A stretch of DNA of 64,000 nucleotides from the NCBI RefSeq assembly GCF_004216575.1, contig NZ_SGWW01000001.1:186001-250000 (forward strand), given 5' to 3'. The DNA comes from Microcella putealis (GTDB lineage Bacteria > Actinomycetota > Actinomycetes > Actinomycetales > Microbacteriaceae). Made by a program: the position numbers and the translations under genes. The notes below the pieces were generated by a model. The model saw only the letters and a program-made list of their open reading frames with translations. It ran no database searches and was not told where the DNA came from. Positions 24,610 through 33,453 of the stretch are shown piece after piece; the first letter of the stretch is position 1; every line of letters begins with the position of its first letter.

Positions 24610-26133
24610 CTAGAAGAAGCCGAGAGGTTCTTCGCTGTAGGACACCAGCAGGTTCTTCGTCTGTTGGTAGTGCGACAGGGCAAGCTTGTTGTTCTCTCGC
24701 CCGATCCCCGAGCTCTTGTAGCCGCCGAAGGCCGCTCCGGCCGGGTAGGCGTGGTAGTTGTTGACCCAGACGCGACCGGCCTGGATGTCTCGACCGGCAC
24801 GGTAGGCAACGTTGCCGTTGCGAGACCAGACGCCAGCCCCGAGCCCGTACAGGGTGTCGTTAGCGATCGAGATGGCGTCGTCGTAGCCGTCGAAGCTGGT
24901 CACGGCGACAACCGGACCGAAAATCTCCTCCTGGAACAGGCGCATACGGTTGTGTCCCTCGAAGATCGTCGGTTGAACGTAGTAGCCATCCGACAGGTCG
25001 CCGCCAAGGTCAGCCCGTTCCCCGCCGAGCAGCAGCTTCGCGCCCTCCTGAGTGCCGATGTCGATGTAGCTCAGAATCTTCTCGAGCTGGTCGTTCGAGG
25101 CCTGCGCACCCACCTGAGTGTCGGTGTCGAGCGGGTTCCCCTGCACGGCCTTGCGGGTGCGTTCGATCGCGTCACCCAGGAACGAGTCGTAGATCGGCTT
25201 TTCGATGAGCGCGCGGCTCGGGCTCGTGCAGACTTCACCCTGGTTGAAGGCGAAGAGCGTGAAGCCCTCTTGCGCCTTGTCGTAGAAGGAGTCGTGGTGG
25301 TCAGCGACGTCGGAGAAGAAGACGTTCGGGCTCTTCCCGCCGAGCTCGAGGGTCGCCGGAATGATGTTGGCACTCGCGTACTGCAGGATCAGGCGACCGG
25401 TGGTGGTCTCACCCGTGAAGGCGATCTTGCGAATGCGGTTGCTGCTGGCGAGCGGCTTTCCGGCCTCGACGCCAAACCCGTTGACGACGTTGACGACGCC
25501 GGGAGGAAGGATGTCGCCGATGAGTTCCATGAGCACGAGGATCGACACGGGGGTCTGCTCGGCTGGCTTCAACACCACTGCGTTTCCTGCCGCCAACGCG
25601 GGGGCGAGCTTCCAGACCGCCATGAGGATGGGGAAGTTCCAGGGGATGATCTGGCCGACAACTCCGAGGGGTTCGTGATACTGGTAGGCCGTCATGGTGC
25701 CGTCCATCTCCTGGAAGTCACCGTCCTGGGATCGAATCGCGCTCGCGAAGTAGCGGAAGTGATCCGCGGCGAGGGGAAGGTCGGCGTTCAGGGGCTCTCG
25801 AATCGCCTTGCCGTTGTCCCAGGTCTCGGCGACGGCGAGCATCTCGCGGTTATCGTCGATGACATCGGCGATGGCGTTGAGCACCCGGGCTCGCTCGGTC
25901 GTGCTGGCCTTTCCCCACGCCGGGGCGGCCTTGTGTGCAGCATCGAGGGCGGCCTCGATGTCCTCTGCGGCGCCTCGGGCAACTTCGGCGAACGGCTTGC
26001 CGGTCACCGGGGTGATGTCCTCGAAGTACATGCCCTTGGCTGGCGCGACCCACTCACCCCCGATCCAGTGCTCGTAACGGGACTTGAACGTGATGAGGCT
26101 GTCGGGCGTGCCCGGGGCCGCGTAGATGGTCAT
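24610..26133 (-). CDS. NAD-dependent aldehyde dehydrogenase (AldB/ExaC type)
   Basis: 507 residues. Oxidises acetaldehyde or similar aldehydes to acids. Visible elements: [20 protein letters not shown], cofactor-side [18 protein letters not shown], general-base Glu in [12 protein letters not shown] and catalytic Cys in [12 protein letters not shown]. Closest by overall look to enzymes regulated by AcoR-like activators and paired with DUF779. AAGGAG precedes the ATG. The 125-bp region upstream holds a four-fold TTGC array with 10-bp spacing, a likely activator site. Confidence 0.93.
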   Translation of the reverse strand: MTIYAAPGTPDSLITFKSRYEHWIGGEWVAPAKGMYFEDITPVTGKPFAEVARGAAEDIEAALDAAHKAAPAWGKASTTERARVLNAIADVIDDNREMLAVAETWDNGKAIREPLNADLPLAADHFRYFASAIRSQDGDFQEMDGTMTAYQYHEPLGVVGQIIPWNFPILMAVWKLAPALAAGNAVVLKPAEQTPVSILVLMELIGDILPPGVVNVVNGFGVEAGKPLASSNRIRKIAFTGETTTGRLILQYASANIIPATLELGGKSPNVFFSDVADHHDSFYDKAQEGFTLFAFNQGEVCTSPSRALIEKPIYDSFLGDAIERTRKAVQGNPLDTDTQVGAQASNDQLEKILSYIDIGTQEGAKLLLGGERADLGGDLSDGYYVQPTIFEGHNRMRLFQEEIFGPVVAVTSFDGYDDAISIANDTLYGLGAGVWSRNGNVAYRAGRDIQAGRVWVNNYHAYPAGAAFGGYKSSGIGRENNKLALSHYQQTKNLLVSYSEEPLGFF

Positions 26134-26170
26134 GATTCTCCTTGCGACGACGCTGTCGGAATGGGAACGT

Positions 26171-26187
26171 CCCTCGCCGAGCGAGGG
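26171..26187 (-). promoter_or_regulatory. Hairpin in the aldehyde dehydrogenase leader
   Basis: CCCTCGC (26171-26177), CGA, GCGAGGG (26181-26187): a 7-bp stem about 40 nt before the start codon. Role unknown. Confidence 0.3.
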
Positions 26188-26213
26188 CCTTGCTCAACCG
26201 TAAACAGCGTGCC

Positions 26214-26248
26214 GTTGCACGGAGTTGCGCCGCGTTGCGAGCGCTTGC
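26214..26248. promoter_or_regulatory. Four TTGC elements at exact 10-bp spacing
   Basis: TTGC at 26215, 26225, 26235 and 26245, the first three as GTTGC. All are on the same face of the helix and about 80-110 bp upstream of the dehydrogenase start. Good candidate for binding by the GAF-domain regulator encoded next door. Confidence 0.45.
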
Positions 26249-26258
26249 GGATGCGCGT

Positions 26259-27629
26259 TCAGCTCAGATCGCGCTCGATGCGCTCGAGACGCGTCACCAC
26301 CGCTGTGCGCCGAGGGCTATCGGTCGGCAACGCCTGCAGGAGTGTGCGCCAGACGTCAGCGTCGAGCGCCGCCTCATCACCGCGCGCGTAGTCGTCGAGC
26401 ACGTCGGGCGCGGCGTCGCTCAGCATCGCGTCCCGAATCAGGGCGGACACGTCGTCGCGAATCGCGATGACCCCGGGTGCAGCCGACCCGGGAACGACGC
26501 GACCCGCATAGTGCCCGAGAGCCACGCGATGCGCCCCGCGATCGAGAAACGCGAGAACTCGATGCGCATCGAGGTCGAGTCGCGTGCTCAGACGATACGG
26601 TCGCCCCACGGGGACGAACTCTGCACAGCTCGCGTCAGTGAGCACACGCTTCAGACGCACCAGTTCGGCCCGGAGGGTTCCGACGGCGTCATCGCGTTCG
26701 TAGGTGAGCGCGGCGAGGCGTTCCGCGCTGATGCCGTCCGGATACCAGGCCAGCAGAGCGAGGAGCTCGGTGTGCCGCATCGACAGTTCGAGCTCTCCGC
26801 GGGCCGTGACGAGCAAGCCCCGGTCACGCCCCAGGATGTGCAACACCGGCGCCTGGGCCTCGGTGTGCGCGCTGAGACCAAGGCTCGTCATCGGTGTCAG
26901 CGCCGCAGCCGCCTCGCCGCGAATCGGTGCGGTCATGTCACCGGTTGTGGCTGGCGGCGACGTTGCCAGCTGGTCGAGTCGGCGAACATGCAACTCGGCC
27001 TCCACCGCCGCGACCGTCGCCTCGAGCAGTGGGAGCGTCGTGGGATCTGCCGCCGACTCGCCGCCCGTGATGTCGATTACTCCGATGATGCGTCGGCTCG
27101 CTGGGTCGTGAACGGGTACGGCAGTGCAGCTCCAGGGGTGCACGATGCGCGCGTAATGCTCGGCACCGCGAATCTGCACACCCCGATCGACAGCGAGCGC
27201 TGTACCGGGCGCGGAGGTGCCGGCCACTCGTTCGGACCAGTTGGCGCCCTCAACGAAGGCCATCTGCTCGGCCCGGCGCCGAAGATCACGGTCGCCATCG
27301 ATCCAGAGCAGCCGTCCCTCTTGATCACCGATCGCAATGATCAGCCCGGCATCGAAGGTGTGACGGATCAACAACCGGTGGATTACCGGTAGGGCGAGAG
27401 CGAGGGGATGAGAAGCGCGATACTCCCTGACGTCGCTTTCGGTGAGATCGATCGCCCCGGGGAGCGAGTCGGGGTCGACCGCGGAATCGATCGCGCGCAT
27501 CCAGGATTCGTGCACGAGAGGCCGAATGCCGGCGGCGCGTGCGGTGTCGATCCCGCGCGTCAGCGTCGCCGCGGCGGTCTCGAGGACATCGCGGTGTCGT
27601 GGTCTGGCGGCCGCATTCGGCTGCACCAT
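26259..27629 (-). CDS. AcoR-like GAF-domain transcriptional regulator
   Basis: 456 residues with GGGAGGAGG before the ATG. The N-terminus (about 1-200) resembles the AcoR sensor region: LVHESWMRAIDSAVDPDSLP, LIIAIGDQEGRLLWIDGD, FVEGANWSERVAGTSAPGTA and ARIVHPWSCTAVPVHDP. No AAA+ sigma-54 domain follows. Instead about residues 270-350 look like a winged helix (MRHTELLALLAWYPDGISAE, TLRAELVRLKRVL), the layout of actinobacterial activators beside aldehyde dehydrogenase genes. It probably controls the downstream operon. Confidence 0.8.
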   Translation of the reverse strand: MVQPNAAARPRHRDVLETAAATLTRGIDTARAAGIRPLVHESWMRAIDSAVDPDSLPGAIDLTESDVREYRASHPLALALPVIHRLLIRHTFDAGLIIAIGDQEGRLLWIDGDRDLRRRAEQMAFVEGANWSERVAGTSAPGTALAVDRGVQIRGAEHYARIVHPWSCTAVPVHDPASRRIIGVIDITGGESAADPTTLPLLEATVAAVEAELHVRRLDQLATSPPATTGDMTAPIRGEAAAALTPMTSLGLSAHTEAQAPVLHILGRDRGLLVTARGELELSMRHTELLALLAWYPDGISAERLAALTYERDDAVGTLRAELVRLKRVLTDASCAEFVPVGRPYRLSTRLDLDAHRVLAFLDRGAHRVALGHYAGRVVPGSAAPGVIAIRDDVSALIRDAMLSDAAPDVLDDYARGDEAALDADVWRTLLQALPTDSPRRTAVVTRLERIERDLS

Positions 27630-27714
27630 CGGGCACCTCCTCCCGCGCTCACCGTCGAACGCGTGCGCTCAGCCTAACCCCGAGCGGCGTCAGGCACGCA
27701 CCTCGGGCGGTGCG

Positions 27715-28539
27715 TCAGTGCAGCAGAGACCCGTCGGAGGCCAGCACGTTCTTCTCGCCCGCCTCGATGCGGAACGGGAAGCGGTTCTGCTTCGGCGGAA
27801 GCGGGCAGTTGAAGTGGTAGCTGAAGGCGCATGGCGGCAGGATCGCCGTGTTGAAGTCGAGCGTGATGGTGCCGTCGGGGTTCGGCGCCATGAACAGGAA
27901 GCGGCCGACCGAGTACGTGTCGTCGCCGTTGGTGGCGTCGGCGAACACCAGTTGCAGTGCGCGACCTGACTTGAAGGCGGCAATGTCGTAGTCGACGCCG
28001 TCGTAGGTGAAACGAATCTCGCCCGGGACGACCTCGTCGCGCGTGTGCCCCTCGCTCTTCAGGTGCTCAAAGCCGACGGTCGTGCCGCCCTCGATCTCGC
28101 GGAACGTGCCCGTGATCACCCAGTCAGGGCGGTAGTCGTACGCGTCGATGCCGCCGAACTGCGCGATCGCCTCGCTCTCGGAATTCCACACGCGCAGGGC
28201 GTAAAGCCCGTCCTCCCCCGCGATCACGAAGCCCGTCGTGTGCTCGTCGAACTGAATGGTGCTGGGCGACGGGTCGTCCTTGCCGCGCACCCGCACCGTG
28301 CCGTCCACGAGCTCGCCGTCGACCGTGATGCCGTCGGCGGCGGTCGCCGTCACCGTGAGCCCACCCTCGGGGGCCGGAGCCCAGGTGCCGGGCACACCCC
28401 AGATCGTCTGCTCGTCGCCCACCCACTGCGTGTTGACGAGCGCGAGCGGGCCCTGCGGCTGACGCGCGGCGAGCTCGCGGCGCTCGCGGAACGTGGCGTA
28501 GCGCTCGGCGGGGGTCGGGGCGGGGGCGGTGTCGGTCAT
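27715..28539 (-). CDS. DUF1684 domain protein
   Basis: 274 residues from ATG 28539. Typical DUF1684 pattern: TWAPAPEGGLTVTATAADGI, LYALRVWNSESEA, FGGIDAYDYRPDWVITGTF and, near the C-terminus, LPPCAFSYHFNCPLPPKQNR, which is the most conserved stretch of the family. Cytosolic, no signal peptide. Function unknown. It is tandem with the membrane protein gene upstream. Confidence 0.85.
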   Translation of the reverse strand: MTDTAPAPTPAERYATFRERRELAARQPQGPLALVNTQWVGDEQTIWGVPGTWAPAPEGGLTVTATAADGITVDGELVDGTVRVRGKDDPSPSTIQFDEHTTGFVIAGEDGLYALRVWNSESEAIAQFGGIDAYDYRPDWVITGTFREIEGGTTVGFEHLKSEGHTRDEVVPGEIRFTYDGVDYDIAAFKSGRALQLVFADATNGDDTYSVGRFLFMAPNPDGTITLDFNTAILPPCAFSYHFNCPLPPKQNRFPFRIEAGEKNVLASDGSLLH

Positions 28540-28592
28540 GCGACCATCCTGCAAGCGATGGCGGATGCGCGCCAATCGACGCGCGGGACGGC

Positions 28593-29360
28593 TCAGCCGC
28601 CGAGCAACCCGAGCACGACGACGGCCCCTGAGGGGATGCTCGCGAGCGCCGTCGAGGACGCGATACGCAGGCGCGCCGCACCCCGCGCGTCACGCGCAGC
28701 GCCCGCCGGCCGCGCGATCGCCCACTCGGCAGCGGCCCACGCCGCCGTGGCGGCGAGAATCACGAGGGTCGCGGTGCGCACTCCGGCGGTCGCGGGCACC
28801 CCCGCGATGAGGCCCGTCACCTGCACGAGCGCGACGACACCCCACGGCACGATCGCGAGCACGGTGAGGAAGGCGTACGGCCACAGGTGCCGGCGCGAGC
28901 CGTCGTGACGCGGCGTGCGATCGGAGAGCCACCCGAGCATCCCGGACCCGGCGGCGAGCGCGTACAGCGCGACGACCGTCGCCGCCTCGTCCACGCCGTT
29001 GAGCGCCGCCACGATGACGATCGTGATGCCGAGCGACTGGGACACGCTGACCCAGTGCAGCGTCGACGCGGCGGACGCTGTCAGGGCGCCGCGGCGCGCC
29101 CGCAGCGCGGCGAGTGCGGTGACGGCAACGCCCAACGGGACGAGCATGGCCACCTCGGGGCTGAAAGGCACCCCGGCGCCCGCAACAAACCCGAACGAGC
29201 CGTCGGCCGCGAGCGGCCGCTCGAAGGCGACGACAACGCTCAGAAGGCCCCCGTCAGCGGCAACAAGGGCGATGATGCCGACGAACCCCAGCAGTTGAGC
29301 CGCCAGCACGAGCGCCGACATCGCAAGCGGCCGGGCGGCGGGCGGTGGGGGCAGAGTCAC
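28593..29360 (-). CDS. Heliorhodopsin-like seven-helix membrane protein lacking the retinal lysine
   Basis: 255 residues, GTG start with GAGGAGG at five bases. About seven hydrophobic helices. Order and motifs recall heliorhodopsin: LHWVSVSQSLGITIVIV (HeR: WVEYSLSSSVMIVL), ALAAGSGMLGWLSDR (HeR: NASMILFGWLQEK) and LAIVPWGVV (HeR: AGIVPWIGL), with near-identical total length. The last helix, where HeR carries its Schiff-base lysine (about residue 241), reads ASSTALASIPSGAVVVLG. The protein contains no lysine at all, so it cannot bind retinal in the usual way. The match is from memory of one HeR sequence; otherwise an uncharacterised membrane protein. Confidence 0.55.
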   Translation of the reverse strand: MTLPPPPAARPLAMSALVLAAQLLGFVGIIALVAADGGLLSVVVAFERPLAADGSFGFVAGAGVPFSPEVAMLVPLGVAVTALAALRARRGALTASAASTLHWVSVSQSLGITIVIVAALNGVDEAATVVALYALAAGSGMLGWLSDRTPRHDGSRRHLWPYAFLTVLAIVPWGVVALVQVTGLIAGVPATAGVRTATLVILAATAAWAAAEWAIARPAGAARDARGAARLRIASSTALASIPSGAVVVLGLLGG

Positions 29361-29402
29361 GGATGCCTCCTCGACGCGGGCAGACGGTGCGGGTACGGAC
29401 GG

Positions 29403-29479
29403 TGGTAGGGCGGACGGGACTTGAACCCGTGACCGATGGATTATGAGTCCACTGCTCTAACCAGCTGAGCTACCGCCCC
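29403..29479 (-). tRNA. tRNA-Met (anticodon CAT), CCA encoded
   Basis: Minus strand: acceptor GGGGCGG/CCGCCCT, D-arm AGCTCAGCTGGTTAGAGC, anticodon stem GTGGA/TCCAT around loop CTCATAA, T-loop GGTTCAAGTCC, discriminator A, then CCA. A CAT anticodon also occurs in initiator and Ile2 tRNAs; the A-U rich D-arm and G1-U72 pair make elongator Met most likely. Confidence 0.85.
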
Positions 29480-29505
29480 GTGGCGCTCGGGGCGCCTCGC
29501 CGATG

Positions 29506-30765
29506 CTACCCCGCAGGGTCGACGTCGCGCTCGACGACGCCGATGACCCCTGTGTCGACGACGGGGTCAGACACGGGCCGGCCGCGGTACAGCGCCTCGA
29601 AGGTGTCGAGCGTGCGGCGAATGTCGTGACCGCCGACGATGCGCAGGCTGTCGCGCTGCAGCGCCACGCGCTCGTCGTGGGGCATCGTGAGCACCTGTGT
29701 CAGGCGGTCGGCGAAGCCCTGAATGTCTCCGGGCTCGTACAGGAAGCCGTTCTCGCCGTCGTGAATGAGGTGCGGCAGGGCCATCGCGTTCGCGCCGACG
29801 ACAGGAAGGCCCGAGGCCATCGCCTCCATCGTCGCGATCGACTGCAGCTCGGCCCGCGACGGCATGGCGAAAACGGATGCCCTGGTCAACTGCTCGCGCA
29901 GGTATTCGTCAGTCGTGTATCCGGCAAACAGGACGCGGTCGGCGAGCCCGAGGTCGCGGGCGAGCTTCTCGAGCGCGCCCCGCTGCTCGCCGTCGCCGAT
30001 GATGACGACGCGGGTCGTAAGGGCCGGGTCGAGCAGGGCGACAGCGCGCAGCAGCTCGTCGATGTGCTTCTCGGCCTCGACCCGGCCGAGGAAGAGCACG
30101 ACGTTCTCAGCGCGCGGGGTGAGATCGGCTGTGTAGTGATCGACGTGCAAGCCGCAACTGATGGCGTGCACCTTGTCGAGCTCGGTGTACCGCTCGAGGT
30201 ACTGCGCGGCCTTGAGGGTGGGGGTCGTGACCTCGGCCGCGAGCCCAAAGGTGCGACCAGCCGCACGCCACAGCGCCCGAATGACGGGCTCGCGCAGGGG
30301 CCCGATGAACGGGGTGAACTGCATCGCGTTGTCGGGCATGAAGTGGTTCGTGCCGATCAGTCGGATGCCGCGCGCGACGGCCTGACGCGCAAGGCCGCGA
30401 CCGACCACGATGTGCGACTGAAAGTGCACGACGTCGGGCTTCACGGTGTCGAGCACGTGAGCGGCGTTCTGCTCGATGCGCCACGGCAGCGCGTACCGCA
30501 GCCACGGGTGCGGCCGCCAGCGCCACGACCGCAGCCGGTGCACCGTCATCGCCTGCCCCTCGTGCACCTCGGTGCGGACGACGTTCGGCCCGTTCTCGGC
30601 CCCGGGGGCAACCACGTGAACCTCGTGCCCGCGCTCGACCATGCCGGCCGCGAGCCGTTCGGCAAACTTCGCGGCGCCATTGACGTCGGGGCCGAACGTG
30701 TCGCATCCGATCACGATGCGCAGGGGGCGGTCGGCCGAACCGCCTAGCTGCGGGTCGTCTGGCAC
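29506..30765 (-). CDS. GT4-family glycosyltransferase
   Basis: 419 residues, GTG start with GAGG upstream. GT-B fold: N-terminal domain with GCDTFGPDVNGAAKFAERLA (sugar-acceptor loop), VVHFQSHIVVGRGLARQA and GTNHFMPDN; C-terminal nucleotide-sugar domain with VVLFLGRVEAEKHIDELL and the EX7E-type motif around LQSIATMEAMASGLPVVGAN. Resembles actinobacterial lipid glycosyl- or mannosyltransferases of the PimB/MgtA kind. Sugar donor and acceptor cannot be fixed from the sequence. It is adjacent to tRNA-Met. Confidence 0.85.
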   Translation of the reverse strand: MPDDPQLGGSADRPLRIVIGCDTFGPDVNGAAKFAERLAAGMVERGHEVHVVAPGAENGPNVVRTEVHEGQAMTVHRLRSWRWRPHPWLRYALPWRIEQNAAHVLDTVKPDVVHFQSHIVVGRGLARQAVARGIRLIGTNHFMPDNAMQFTPFIGPLREPVIRALWRAAGRTFGLAAEVTTPTLKAAQYLERYTELDKVHAISCGLHVDHYTADLTPRAENVVLFLGRVEAEKHIDELLRAVALLDPALTTRVVIIGDGEQRGALEKLARDLGLADRVLFAGYTTDEYLREQLTRASVFAMPSRAELQSIATMEAMASGLPVVGANAMALPHLIHDGENGFLYEPGDIQGFADRLTQVLTMPHDERVALQRDSLRIVGGHDIRRTLDTFEALYRGRPVSDPVVDTGVIGVVERDVDPAG

Positions 30766-30846
30766 AGAAACCTCGGGGCTCGTTGGGGGCGGGGGTCACG
30801 GGGCACGACACCGTCGGCCCGCGATAACCCTAGCCGAGCGGCGCCT

Positions 30847-31764
30847 TCAGCGATGGGTTTGCGGGTGGTGCTTCGCCAGTTTCACGACCCCGATGACCGC
30901 CACGGCCCCGGCGGCCACACCGATCAGCGCGGCCGGCAGGGGCATCAGCGCCGCCTCCCCCAACACGAACGCGCCGACAAGCACGGCAACCAGCGGATCG
31001 ACCACCGTGAGGCCGGCGATGACGAGATCGGGGGAACCGAGTTGATAGGCCGTCTGCACGAGGTACCCGCCGAGCGCCGCGGCCGTGAGCAGCGCCACGA
31101 TGGCGACGATCGTCAGCGCGTCGAATTGGCCGCCCAGCACCCGATTGATGACGACCTTCGCGAGCGTCGCCACGAAGCCGAACAGCGAGCCGGCCGCGAT
31201 GATCGCGAACAACGCTCCGGAACGGCGACGCACCACGAGGAAAACCGCCGCGACGATGACAGTCAGAACCCCGAGCATCCCAAGCACGATGATCAGCGCA
31301 CGATCGTCAATACGCCGCTCGACGGCGAAGATCGCGGCGACGACCACGAAGGCGCCCACGCCGCCAACGCAGAGCACGATCGCGCGGATGGCGCGACGAT
31401 CAAGCCGAATACGCGACACCCGGGCGTTCAGAATGGCGGTGACGACGAGAGCCACCACGCCGATCGGCTGCACCACGATGAGGGGGGCGAAGCCGAGGCT
31501 CGACAGTTGGAACAGCACGGCAAGACCCAGCATGACGGTGCCGATGACCCACGACGGGCGGCCAAACAGGTGCATCACCTGACGCAGGCTGAGACCGGCC
31601 CGCGAGCCGTCGCCGAGACGCGTCTCGACCTTCGTCACTCCGCGGTGCTGAAACTGCGCGCCGAGCGAGAGGAAAATGGCGCCCACGAGAGCCAGCGGGA
31701 TGCCGATCGCGACGAGCGGGCTGCGAAACAGCTCGTCGGCCAGGTCGGTCACGTCGGGCGGCAC
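30847..31764 (-). CDS. DMT-superfamily (NIPA/EamA-like) transporter
   Basis: 305 residues, GTG start preceded 6 nt by TAGAGT. About nine to ten hydrophobic helices, beginning IGIPLALVGAIFLSLGAQFQ. The stretch PSWVIGTVMLGLAVLFQLSS followed by GFAPLIVVQPIGVVALV is typical of actinobacterial DMT/NIPA-like membrane proteins. The substrate is uncertain (magnesium for NIPA, drugs or metabolites for others). It is divergent from def. Confidence 0.75.
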   Translation of the reverse strand: MPPDVTDLADELFRSPLVAIGIPLALVGAIFLSLGAQFQHRGVTKVETRLGDGSRAGLSLRQVMHLFGRPSWVIGTVMLGLAVLFQLSSLGFAPLIVVQPIGVVALVVTAILNARVSRIRLDRRAIRAIVLCVGGVGAFVVVAAIFAVERRIDDRALIIVLGMLGVLTVIVAAVFLVVRRRSGALFAIIAAGSLFGFVATLAKVVINRVLGGQFDALTIVAIVALLTAAALGGYLVQTAYQLGSPDLVIAGLTVVDPLVAVLVGAFVLGEAALMPLPAALIGVAAGAVAVIGVVKLAKHHPQTHR

Positions 31765-31770
31765 CGCGCC

Positions 31771-31776
31771 ACTCTA
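31771..31776 (-). promoter_or_regulatory. -10 box TAGAGT for the DMT transporter
   Basis: TAGAGT on the minus strand ends 6 nt before GTG 31764, giving a leaderless arrangement. Confidence 0.45.
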
Positions 31777-31804
31777 TCGAGCGGGTCGACGCTCGCCGCC
31801 TCGA

Positions 31805-31810
31805 TATCCT
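31805..31810 (+). promoter_or_regulatory. -10 box TATCCT for def
   Basis: TATCCT ends 7 nt before GTG 31818, giving a leaderless arrangement. It is divergent from the DMT promoter 30 bp away. Confidence 0.45.
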
Positions 31811-31817
31811 GAAGGGC

Positions 31818-32384
31818 GTGGCCATTCTCCCCATCCGCATCGTCGGCGAACCCGTTCTTCACCAGCCCGCCGCCCCCGTGACCGAGTTCGACGAGTCACT
31901 CGCCCGGCTCGTCGACGACATGCGCGAGACGATGGCGGAAGCGCCAGGCGTCGGGCTCGCGGGGCCTCAGGTCGGTGTCGATGCGCGGCTGTTCGTCTGG
32001 GATTGGACCGACGAGAATGACGCCCGACACAGCGGCGTCGCGATCAACCCCGAGCTCTGGGTGAGCCCCCTGCCCATTGGCGACGCCGACGAGTGGGACA
32101 ACTCGGAGGGGTGCCTGTCGGTGCCCGGGGAGCGCTTCCCCCTGCTGCGCTCTGAGCGGGCGCTGCTGCGCGCCGTCGACCTGAGCGGCGCGCCGTTCGA
32201 GATCGCGGCCGAGGGCTGGCTCGCCCGAATCTTCCAGCACGAGTTCGACCACCTGAACGGTGTGCTCTACGTCGATCGGCTTGCGCACCCGCACGGTAAG
32301 GCCGCGCAGAAGGCCATCAAGCGCCAGTCGTGGGGCGGCCCGGGCCACAGCTGGATTCCCGGCATCGACAACCTCGAGGACTAG
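31818..32384 (+). CDS. def: Peptide deformylase
   Basis: 188 residues. Removes the formyl group from nascent peptides, upstream of Map in the same pathway. All three motifs are present: GVGLAGPQVGV (motif 1), EGCLSVPGE (motif 2, metal Cys) and QHEFDHLNGVLYVDRL (motif 3, HEXXH). Start GTG 31818 is supported by the 7-nt distance to TATCCT. Confidence 0.95.
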   Translation: MAILPIRIVGEPVLHQPAAPVTEFDESLARLVDDMRETMAEAPGVGLAGPQVGVDARLFVWDWTDENDARHSGVAINPELWVSPLPIGDADEWDNSEGCLSVPGERFPLLRSERALLRAVDLSGAPFEIAAEGWLARIFQHEFDHLNGVLYVDRLAHPHGKAAQKAIKRQSWGGPGHSWIPGIDNLED

Positions 32385-32389
32385 CGCCG

Positions 32390-32704
32390 CTACGCCGCCC
32401 AGCCGAGGCCGCGCAGCACCGCCGCGGTGATGGCGGCCGCGACGATGACGAGGATGAACGGGGCACGTGCCGCAAGCAAAACGGCGGCAACGACGATGGC
32501 GGGGAGGCGCGCGTCCACGCTGAGCGCCTGCCCCACACTCGCCGTCTGCACGACGACGAGCGCGGCGAGCAGCGCCACGGTCACGAGCTCGGCGGTCTCG
32601 GCCGCACCGCGCTTCTCGAGCACGCGCGGCGGCACCAGGTAGCCGACGAGTTTGATGGCGAGCACCGCAATCGAGGCGGCGAGGATAATCGTCCAGACAC
32701 TCAC
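32390..32704 (-). CDS. azlD: AzlD-family branched-chain amino acid exporter subunit
   Basis: 104 residues from GTG 32704 with four membrane helices (WTIILAASIAVLAIKLVGYL at the start). AzlD is the small partner of AzlC in exporters of branched-chain amino acids. The start overlaps the azlC stop (GTGA), so the two are coupled. VPPRVLEKRGAAETAELV is the typical loop after helix one. Converges with def, leaving only five bases between the stops. Confidence 0.85.
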   Translation of the reverse strand: MSVWTIILAASIAVLAIKLVGYLVPPRVLEKRGAAETAELVTVALLAALVVVQTASVGQALSVDARLPAIVVAAVLLAARAPFILVIVAAAITAAVLRGLGWAA

Positions 32705-33453
32705 GGCTGCTCCCCCGTGATCGACTCGGTATCGCGGCGGCGGCGCCACACTCCGAGGAGGCCGCCCGCCACGCCGACCAGTGCCGCCGCCAGCACGGGA
32801 ATGCCCGGTGGCAGCAGCGGGATCGTCACGACGGCGACGATCGCCGCACCCACGGCGACGGCGACCGGCTCGAGCGCGCGCAACCGCGGCCAGACGAGCC
32901 CGAGGAAGGCGGCCGCCGCCGCGGCGTCGAGGCCGTAGGCCCGCACGTCGCCGAGCAGGTCGCCGACGAGCGCGCCGACGAGGGTCATCACGTTCCAGCC
33001 GATGTAGATGATCACGCCCGTCGCCCAGAAGCCGACACGCTGCGCCTCAGGGTGGCGTTGCGCGGTTGAGACGGCGGTCGACTCGTCGATCGTCAGGTGG
33101 CCGGCAACGAGTCGCTTGAGCACTCCTGGCCCGACGATCGGCGACACGCGCACGGCATAGAGCCCGTTGCGCAGACCCAGCAGTGTCGCGCCCGCAATGG
33201 CGGCGGGCCCGGCGCTGGCGCCGCCCGAGGCAATGACGCCGATCAGCGCGAACTGGGAGCCGCCCGAAAACATGACGAGGCTCAGTACGCAGGCCTGCCA
33301 GACGCTCAACCCCGAGGCGACCGCGAGCGCGCCGAACGACACCCCATACGCCGACACGGCAATGCCCACGCCCCAGGCCGCGCGCCACGCCTCACGGCGC
33401 TCGAGGGTGACGTCGGGCTCGGGCGCCGGCGGTGGAGTCGAGGCGGCCGTCAC
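32701..33453 (-). CDS. azlC: AzlC-family branched-chain amino acid exporter subunit
   Basis: 250 residues, GTG start overlapping the upstream kinase stop. Hydrophobic with the AzlC pattern AYGVSFGALAVASGLSVWQA, VLSLVMFSGGSQFALIGV and LLGLRNGLYAVRVSPIV, followed by HLTIDESTAVSTAQRH. Exports branched-chain amino acids with AzlD. The overlap with the histidine kinase gene makes one operon of kinase-azlC-azlD. Confidence 0.9.
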   Translation of the reverse strand: MTAASTPPPAPEPDVTLERREAWRAAWGVGIAVSAYGVSFGALAVASGLSVWQACVLSLVMFSGGSQFALIGVIASGGASAGPAAIAGATLLGLRNGLYAVRVSPIVGPGVLKRLVAGHLTIDESTAVSTAQRHPEAQRVGFWATGVIIYIGWNVMTLVGALVGDLLGDVRAYGLDAAAAAAFLGLVWPRLRALEPVAVAVGAAIVAVVTIPLLPPGIPVLAAALVGVAGGLLGVWRRRRDTESITGEQP

